Positions 59,511 through 64,000 of a stretch of DNA of 64,000 nucleotides are shown piece after piece. Source of the DNA: Mycobacterium sp. 852014-52450_SCH5900713 (GTDB lineage: Bacteria > Actinomycetota > Actinomycetes > Mycobacteriales > Mycobacteriaceae); NCBI RefSeq assembly GCF_001667075.1, contig NZ_LZIL01000065.1, positions 1 to 64,000 of the forward strand, in the 5' to 3' direction. A program made the translations under genes and the position numbers. The notes below the pieces were generated by a model that was not told where the DNA came from, ran no database searches, and was given only the letters and a program-made list of their open reading frames with translations. Each line of letters starts with the position of its first letter. The stretch's first letter is position 1.

Positions 59511-59560
59511 GCCACCATTGTTCGCGGAAGCGGAGGAGATGGGTCCAAAGGTGGTTCCAC

Positions 59561-60004
59561 ATGAGTGACAGCGCAACCGAAATCACCAACCTCATCTACA
59601 CCTACGCCGAGCTTCTCGACCGCGGCGACCTGGACGGAGTGGCCCGGCTGTTCGAACACGGCCGCATCTGCGGCGTGGAGGACGGTCCACCGGAGACGGT
59701 GTTCGCCGGGGCCGCCCGGGTGCGCGAGATGTATGAGATGGCCACGCGCATCTACTCCGACGGCACCCCGAAGACCAAGCACAACACGACCAACGTGCAG
59801 CTGCACATCGACGAGGCCGAAGGGACCGCCCGCAGCACTTCCTACTACTGCGTCACGCAGGCCACCCCCGACCTGCCGCTGCAGGTGATCGTGACCGGGC
59901 ACTACAAGGACACGTTTGCGCGGGTGGACGGCGCCTGGCGGTTCGACAGCCGCACCATGTTCATCGATCAGGTCGGCGACGTCAGCCAGCATTTGAAGTT
60001 CTGA
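59561..60004 (+). CDS. SnoaL-like polyketide-cyclase-fold protein
   Basis: 147 residues from ATG 59561 (MSDSATEITNLIYTYAELLD), with an upstream GGTGG ribosome-binding site. The SnoaL/NTF2 pattern is clear: LDRGDLDGVARLFEHG, then HNTTNVQLHID and GAWRFDSRTMF. It may be a small dehydratase, isomerase or hydroxylase-like partner of the dehydrogenases here. First gene of the rightward arm. Confidence 0.87.
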   Translation: MSDSATEITNLIYTYAELLDRGDLDGVARLFEHGRICGVEDGPPETVFAGAARVREMYEMATRIYSDGTPKTKHNTTNVQLHIDEAEGTARSTSYYCVTQATPDLPLQVIVTGHYKDTFARVDGAWRFDSRTMFIDQVGDVSQHLKF

Positions 60005-60052
60005 TCGCGTTGTGTGCCAAGCGTTTTGAGCAGTACATCGGAGGAACAGCGC

Positions 60053-61297
60053 ATGCATGACGACCCCGTCGCGACGACATCCCAGCACGAACAGGAACTG
60101 GCCGCCCTTGACCTGATCGAGCACCCGACCGTCAAGGCCGCCTATCGGACGGTGGCCGATACCTGGCTGGGCCGCGACAAGGCGTCCGACGCGATGCGGG
60201 AGCGGTTCGACGACGCGTTCGCCGAGGTGATGTTCTCGGCGGCGGTGTGGTCGTCCAATCAGGACAAGCTGAGGCCGAAGGTCAGCTGCATCACCCGGCT
60301 GGCGCATCCCGTCGACGGCCGGCCCATCCCCGGGTCACGTTGGGGCATCGACAATCCGGACAGCGTGTACCGGGTGATCCCGATCTCCGGTGACGAACGC
60401 TACGAAATCCACGGCCGGGTGGGCGAACACCGGATGACCGAGAACTACTTCACGTTGTGGGATGCGAACATGGGCACCGTCGACGTGCTCAACGGCCGGA
60501 CAATGCAGGTCGACTCCGACGGAAGCTTCACCATCACCGTGGACGCCGACCCCGCCGGCGGGCGGCCCAACCACGTGCGGACCACACCCGCGGCACACGA
60601 GTTCTACATCCGCGACGTGCTGCTGGACTGGAGCCGCGACGACCCCAATCATCTTGAGGTGCAACGGCTCGGGGGGCCGCCCACGACACCGGCACGCACG
60701 CTCGACGAGCAGGCCGAGGCCACCGCGGCGATGATGGACTACTTCGCCAACTTCACCGGCAAGCTCAGCCACGGCGTGTACAAAATGCCGGCCAACCATT
60801 TCAACCTGGCGTGGTCGGCCGACAAGGTCGGCGCGATGCGCAACCAGGTCTACGTCATGGGGCGTTTCGATCTCGCACCCGACGAGGCGTTCGTGGTGGA
60901 CCTCAACGACGGTGGCGCCGAATACTTCACGGTGCCGCTGAGCAACATCTGGGGCACCACGCTGGACATCCTCGACCGCACCGGCAGCCTCAACAAGGCG
61001 CAATCGGTCGCCAACGAGGACGGCAGCTACACCTACGTGATCGCGCCGGCCGATCCCGGGGCGGCCAACTGGATCGACTCCGACGGCCTGCGCGAGGGGA
61101 TCTTGACCCTGCGCATGGCGGAATTCGGTGAGGCGGGTCCCCGCGAAGACCTCGGCGCCCGCGGGCGGGTGGTCAAGCTGGACCGGCTCGACGCCGAGGT
61201 GCCGCACTTGCCGCGGGTGGGCTCGCAGCAACGGGCCGCCCAACTCGCGGCTCGGCGAACCGCGTATCTGCGCCGACTACCGGAAGGGCCGATCTAG
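60053..61297 (+). CDS. Conserved protein with DUF1214-like C-terminal part
   Basis: 414 residues from ATG 60053, with GGAGGA upstream. The C-terminal 150 residues (VVDLNDGGAEYFTVPLSNIW, then WIDSDGLREGILTLRMAEF) resemble DUF1214 beta-rich domains. No signal peptide or known catalytic motif is visible. Found in mycobacteria next to SDR genes; likely accessory to the oxidation of a lipophilic compound. Function unknown. Confidence 0.75.
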   Translation: MHDDPVATTSQHEQELAALDLIEHPTVKAAYRTVADTWLGRDKASDAMRERFDDAFAEVMFSAAVWSSNQDKLRPKVSCITRLAHPVDGRPIPGSRWGIDNPDSVYRVIPISGDERYEIHGRVGEHRMTENYFTLWDANMGTVDVLNGRTMQVDSDGSFTITVDADPAGGRPNHVRTTPAAHEFYIRDVLLDWSRDDPNHLEVQRLGGPPTTPARTLDEQAEATAAMMDYFANFTGKLSHGVYKMPANHFNLAWSADKVGAMRNQVYVMGRFDLAPDEAFVVDLNDGGAEYFTVPLSNIWGTTLDILDRTGSLNKAQSVANEDGSYTYVIAPADPGAANWIDSDGLREGILTLRMAEFGEAGPREDLGARGRVVKLDRLDAEVPHLPRVGSQQRAAQLAARRTAYLRRLPEGPI

Positions 61298-61299
61298 CG

Positions 61300-62130
61300 A
61301 TGTCGCGCTGGCTGATCACCGGATGCTCCACCGGCTTCGGGCGCGAGATCGCGCGCGCCGCACTGGAAGCGGGCCACAGCGCGGTGGTGACCGCGCGGCG
61401 GACCGACTCGGTACGCGACTTCGTCGACGAGTTCGGCGACCGGGCGCTGGCCGTCGCGCTCGACGTGACCGACGCCGACCAGATCGCAGCGGCGGTGTCG
61501 GCGGCCGATGCAGCGTTCGGCGGCATCGACGTCCTGGTCAACAACGCCGGTCATGGCTACCTGTCCGCAGTGGAGGAGGGCGAGGACGCCGAGGTTCGAA
61601 AGCTGTTCGAGGTCAACTACTTCGGTGCGGTCAACATGATCAAGGCGGTGCTGCCGGCCATGCGGGCCCGCGGATCCGGTCACATCATCAACATGTCGTC
61701 GATGACCGGCCTGGTCGCCAACCCGCCCAACGCGTATTACTCGTCGACGAAATTCGCGCTCGAAGCGATCACCGAGGCGCTGGCCACCGAGGTGCGGCCG
61801 CTCGGGATCAAGGTGACCGCCATCGAGCCGGGCGCCTTCCGCACCGACTGGGCGACGCGGTCGATGAAGGAGTCGGGCACCCCGATAGCCGATTACGTCG
61901 ACGTGGCGGCCCGCAAGGACCTGATCAAGCAGTTCGCCGATCATCTCCCTGGTGACCCCAAAAAGGTTGCCGACGCCGTGCTGATGGTGACCACGCTCGA
62001 CGAGCCACCGCTGCGGCTGCTGCTGGGCCGCGACGTACTCAAGGCCATGCGCGACAAGATCGCCGCGCTGTCGTCGTCGATCGAACAGTGGAAAGCCGTC
62101 ACCAAGGACGTCAACTTCGAGAGCTCCTAA
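61300..62130 (+). CDS. SDR-family oxidoreductase
   Basis: 276 residues, starting 2 bp after the DUF1214-like gene's stop and hence in one operon. TGCSTGFG, NNAGHGY and YYSSTKFA mark a classical SDR of the type often annotated as oxidoreductase for ketone or 3-oxo groups. It is convergent with the nitroreductase gene, one base between stops. Confidence 0.9.
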   Translation: MSRWLITGCSTGFGREIARAALEAGHSAVVTARRTDSVRDFVDEFGDRALAVALDVTDADQIAAAVSAADAAFGGIDVLVNNAGHGYLSAVEEGEDAEVRKLFEVNYFGAVNMIKAVLPAMRARGSGHIINMSSMTGLVANPPNAYYSSTKFALEAITEALATEVRPLGIKVTAIEPGAFRTDWATRSMKESGTPIADYVDVAARKDLIKQFADHLPGDPKKVADAVLMVTTLDEPPLRLLLGRDVLKAMRDKIAALSSSIEQWKAVTKDVNFESS

Positions 62131-62131
62131 G

Positions 62132-62782
62132 TCACTCGTCGAGGAACACGGCGTGCCGGTCCACGGGGTCTCGCCCGATGTGCAGGTTGTTGGCGGCAAA
62201 ATCGGGATCGGAATAACCGATCGACAGGCCGCACAGGATGTTCATCTCCGGCGGGATATCGAGCTGCTCGCGCACGACGTCGGGATAACCGGCGATGGCC
62301 ACCTGCACGCAGGTGCCCAATCCGCGTGCGGTCAACGCCAGCAGCAGCGTCTGCAGGAACATGCCGACGCCCATGCTGTCGGCGTAACCGAGGTCGCGGT
62401 GCATGCACACGATGCCGCCCAGCGGTGCGCGGAAGAACTCCCAGTTGCGCAGGACGGCGATGCGCCGGGCCTCGCTGTCATGGCGGGCGATGCCCATCGA
62501 ACCGTAAACGTGTGCGCCGGTGTCACTCCGGAAATGAGCGAACGCGGCGGGCAGTTGCGGGACGCGGGGCGGTTCGGCGCGCGCCTTTTCCAGCATGGCG
62601 GCGACCAACCGGTCCCGGGCCGCACCGGATACGAACACCAGGTGCCATGGCTGCACGTTCGAATTCGACGGCGCGCGCATCGCCAGCTCCAGCGATTCCT
62701 GCACCAGGTGGCGCGGTACCGGGTCCGGCAGGAAGAGCCGCGTCGAATGCCGCAGCCGAATGGTGTCTTCGAGGTCGTACAT
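62132..62782 (-). CDS. Nitroreductase-family FMN protein
   Basis: A 216-residue nitroreductase fold protein. RHSTRLF (flavin-binding RxSxR) is at 10-16, SNVQPWHLVFV near 40, and GLGTCVQVAIAGYP, GLSIGYSD near the C-terminus. It should use FMN and NAD(P)H; substrate unknown. It forms the right edge of the accessory cluster. Confidence 0.9.
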   Translation of the reverse strand: MYDLEDTIRLRHSTRLFLPDPVPRHLVQESLELAMRAPSNSNVQPWHLVFVSGAARDRLVAAMLEKARAEPPRVPQLPAAFAHFRSDTGAHVYGSMGIARHDSEARRIAVLRNWEFFRAPLGGIVCMHRDLGYADSMGVGMFLQTLLLALTARGLGTCVQVAIAGYPDVVREQLDIPPEMNILCGLSIGYSDPDFAANNLHIGRDPVDRHAVFLDE

Positions 62783-62832
62783 AGCTTCATGGTGTCAGGC
62801 GCCGAGCGGACGAGCGCCTCCCGCTTCCAAGG

Positions 62833-62876
62833 GTCACCCAGCGTGACGGTCGTCGCCGAGCGTCACGCCAGCGTGA
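62833..62876. repeat. Two tandem palindromic units between nitroreductase and reductase genes
   Basis: GTCAC-N5-GTGAC (62833-62847) is followed by TCACGC-CA-GCGTGA (62863-62876). Both read GTCAC/GTGA-like and lie in the 108-bp region upstream of the nitroreductase (opposite strand) and 3' of the reductase. Operator or small-repeat remnant. Confidence 0.4.
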
Positions 62877-62890
62877 TCGCCGAGAAGGCC

Positions 62891-63817
62891 CTAGTCCCGA
62901 ACGACGATGACCGTCTTGCCGGGCCGCCGGCCCGGGCGGCCGCCGCTCTCGAAAGCCTCGCGGCCCTGCTCGAGCGGGAACGTCTCGGCGATCTCCACCC
63001 GCAATTGTCCCCGGTCAACCAGCGCCGCTAGCTCGACCAGCTGATCCCGATTCGGCGTGACGATGAAAAAGGTTGCCCTGACGCCGTATTCATCGGCTAC
63101 GCCCGCCGGCGGCGGCGCCGACAGGGTGACCAGCCGCCCACCCGGGCGGAGCGCCGGAAACGATCGGTCCAGCGTCTCACCGCCGACGGTGTCGATCACG
63201 ACGTCGTAGACGGCGTCTTCGACTGTCTCGGTGCGGACGTCGATCACCCGGACGGCACCGAATCCACGGACGAGGTCACCGGCGTCGCTGCGCACGGTCG
63301 CGGTGACGCGCGCGCCCAGCGTCGCGGCGAGCTGAACCGTCAAGGCGCCCACACCACCCGCGCCGCCGTGCACCAGCACGGCCTCACCCGGGCGCACGCC
63401 CGCGTGGTCGACCAACGCCTGCAGGGCGGTCAGGCCGGCCAGCGGCAGCGCGGCGGCGACGACGTGCGACACCGTCGACGGCTTGGCGGCCAGGTCGGCC
63501 GCGGGGACGCAGACGAATTCGGCTGCGGCGCCGTCGCGGTCGAACGGGACCAGGCCGTAGACCTCGTCCCCGGGCGCGAAGTCCGTCACGCCCGCGGCGG
63601 CCTCGCGGACGACGCCCGAGACTTCGTGCGACGGGATCACCGGCGTGCGGCTGACACCGTCTCGGGTCCAGGTCTCGTCCCACGTCAGCTCATCGAACGT
63701 GATGGCGGCGGCGTGGACGGCCAGCAAGACTTCGCCCGCGGCCGGGGCCGGCACGGGCGCCGGCTCGACCACCAGCTGCTCCGGGCCGCCCCGGTGGTGC
63801 GCCCGCAAAGCCCTCAT
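62891..63817 (-). CDS. Zinc-free medium-chain reductase, quinone-oxidoreductase-like
   Basis: 308 residues from ATG 63817; the frame is open further upstream into ung but that part is not conserved. GroES-like N-terminal domain (SHEVSGVVREAA) and Rossmann motif VLVHGGAGGVGALTVQLA. No zinc-binding Cys cluster is seen, so this is the QOR class, reducing quinones or enones with NADPH. It starts 5 bp after the ung stop on the same strand. Confidence 0.93.
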   Translation of the reverse strand: MRALRAHHRGGPEQLVVEPAPVPAPAAGEVLLAVHAAAITFDELTWDETWTRDGVSRTPVIPSHEVSGVVREAAAGVTDFAPGDEVYGLVPFDRDGAAAEFVCVPAADLAAKPSTVSHVVAAALPLAGLTALQALVDHAGVRPGEAVLVHGGAGGVGALTVQLAATLGARVTATVRSDAGDLVRGFGAVRVIDVRTETVEDAVYDVVIDTVGGETLDRSFPALRPGGRLVTLSAPPPAGVADEYGVRATFFIVTPNRDQLVELAALVDRGQLRVEIAETFPLEQGREAFESGGRPGRRPGKTVIVVRD

Positions 63818-63822
63818 CTCGG

Positions 63823-64000
63823 TCAAGGCAGTCGCCAATCGATGGGATCGGCGCCCATGCCCGTGAGCAGTTCGTTGGCGCGGCTGAACGGACGCGACCC
63901 GAAGAATCCCCGAGATGCCGACAGCGGCGACGGGTGTGGCGACTCGATCGCCACACAATTGTCCTCGGCCAGAATCGGTTTCAGCGTCGAGGCGTCGCGG
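63823..64000 (-). CDS. ung: Uracil-DNA glycosylase, 3' end only (runs off window)
   Basis: The final 59 codons to stop 63823-63825. Read on the minus strand they give CVAIESPHPSPLSASRGFFG, then SRPFSRANELL and DPIDWRLP; the HPSPLS motif carries the catalytic His loop of family-1 Ung. The enzyme removes uracil from DNA. The start lies beyond base 64000. Matches Rv2976c. Confidence 0.95.
   Translation of the reverse strand, partial: RDASTLKPILAEDNCVAIESPHPSPLSASRGFFGSRPFSRANELLTGMGADPIDWRLP

Noticed and set aside
1..64000. CRISPR arrays, insertion sequences, prophage genes, rRNA and tRNA genes
   Set aside because: No regularly spaced repeats, transposase or integrase motifs (apart from XerC), phage structural genes or cloverleaf-type sequences were found on reading the window.

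Overview
The window is high-GC mycobacterial chromosome. Its backbone follows, almost gene for gene, the order known from Mycobacterium tuberculosis Rv2887 to Rv2976c: marR-type regulator, amiC, tsf, rpsB, Rv2891, xerC, viuB, dprA, comM, Rv2898c, fdhD, Rv2901c, rnhB, lepB, rplS, lppW, trmD, rimM, KH protein, rpsP, Rv2910c, dacB2, Rv2912c, Rv2913c, Rv2915c, ffh, Rv2917, glnD, glnB, amt, ftsY, smc, acyP, Rv2923c, fpg, rnc, Rv2926c, sepIVA, Rv2963, coaD, rsmD, Rv2968c, Rv2969c, lipN, Rv2971, Rv2972c, recG, a complete DAK/FakA-type gene, then rpmB and ung. The large PDIM/phenolic glycolipid locus (Rv2928 to Rv2962) is missing between sepIVA and the Rv2963 orthologue. pknI, fdhF, purU and pyc are also missing from their usual places. 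This fits a non-tuberculous slow grower of the M. avium complex type; the species assignment is inference from gene order.

Layout. 1-3326: a DUF1942 (MPT63-like) exported protein and a small stress-flavoured island (acidic mini-protein without a visible start codon, general-stress-type SDR, DUF2795, ChaB), then a MarR regulator whose start codon overlaps a perfect operator-like palindrome. 3363-6453: amidase, EF-Ts, S2. 6717-13698: degenerate LytM protein, XerC, an inserted lactate-2-monooxygenase-like enzyme, siderophore-interacting protein, and a DNA-processing group (DprA, ComM, YraN-like). 13813-17030: FdhD, an NAD-epimerase-like SDR, an orphan GAF-ANTAR regulator, DUF2469. 17035-22452: RNase HII, signal peptidase, and the ribosomal/tRNA-modification group rplS, trmD, rimM, KH, rpsP. 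22630-31998: SnoaL-like protein, DD-carboxypeptidase, TetR, two amidohydrolases, Ffh, a hydrolase, a helicase. 32004-37731: the nitrogen module amt-glnB-glnD, plus ftsY. 37786-46115: SMC, acylphosphatase, OsmC, PIG-L deacetylase, Fpg, RNase III, DUF177, SepIVA. 46440-57742: copper-responsive permease, CoaD, RsmD, the VKOR/DsbA-like disulfide pair, LipN, aldo-keto reductase, RecG, FakA-like protein, L28. 57750-62782: an accessory, divergently arranged oxidoreductase cluster. 62891-64000: a medium-chain reductase and the 3' end of ung.

Regulatory signals seen directly include a RicR/CsoR-type palindrome placed between the -35 and -10 of the Rv2963 orthologue, tandem GAAAC boxes with a 22-bp period upstream of amt (GlnR-like), a composite element shared by rplS and rpsP, a TTGCGA-N17-TACGGT promoter for the Rv2913c-Rv2912c pair, a leaderless-type promoter for dacB2, a 28-bp perfect palindrome just 3' of acyP, and a family of about 25-nt GC-rich hairpin repeats (at least three loci). 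I saw no rRNA or tRNA gene, CRISPR array, prophage or insertion sequence. The most system-like accessory content is the 57.7-62.8 kb oxidoreductase cluster and the left-edge stress island.
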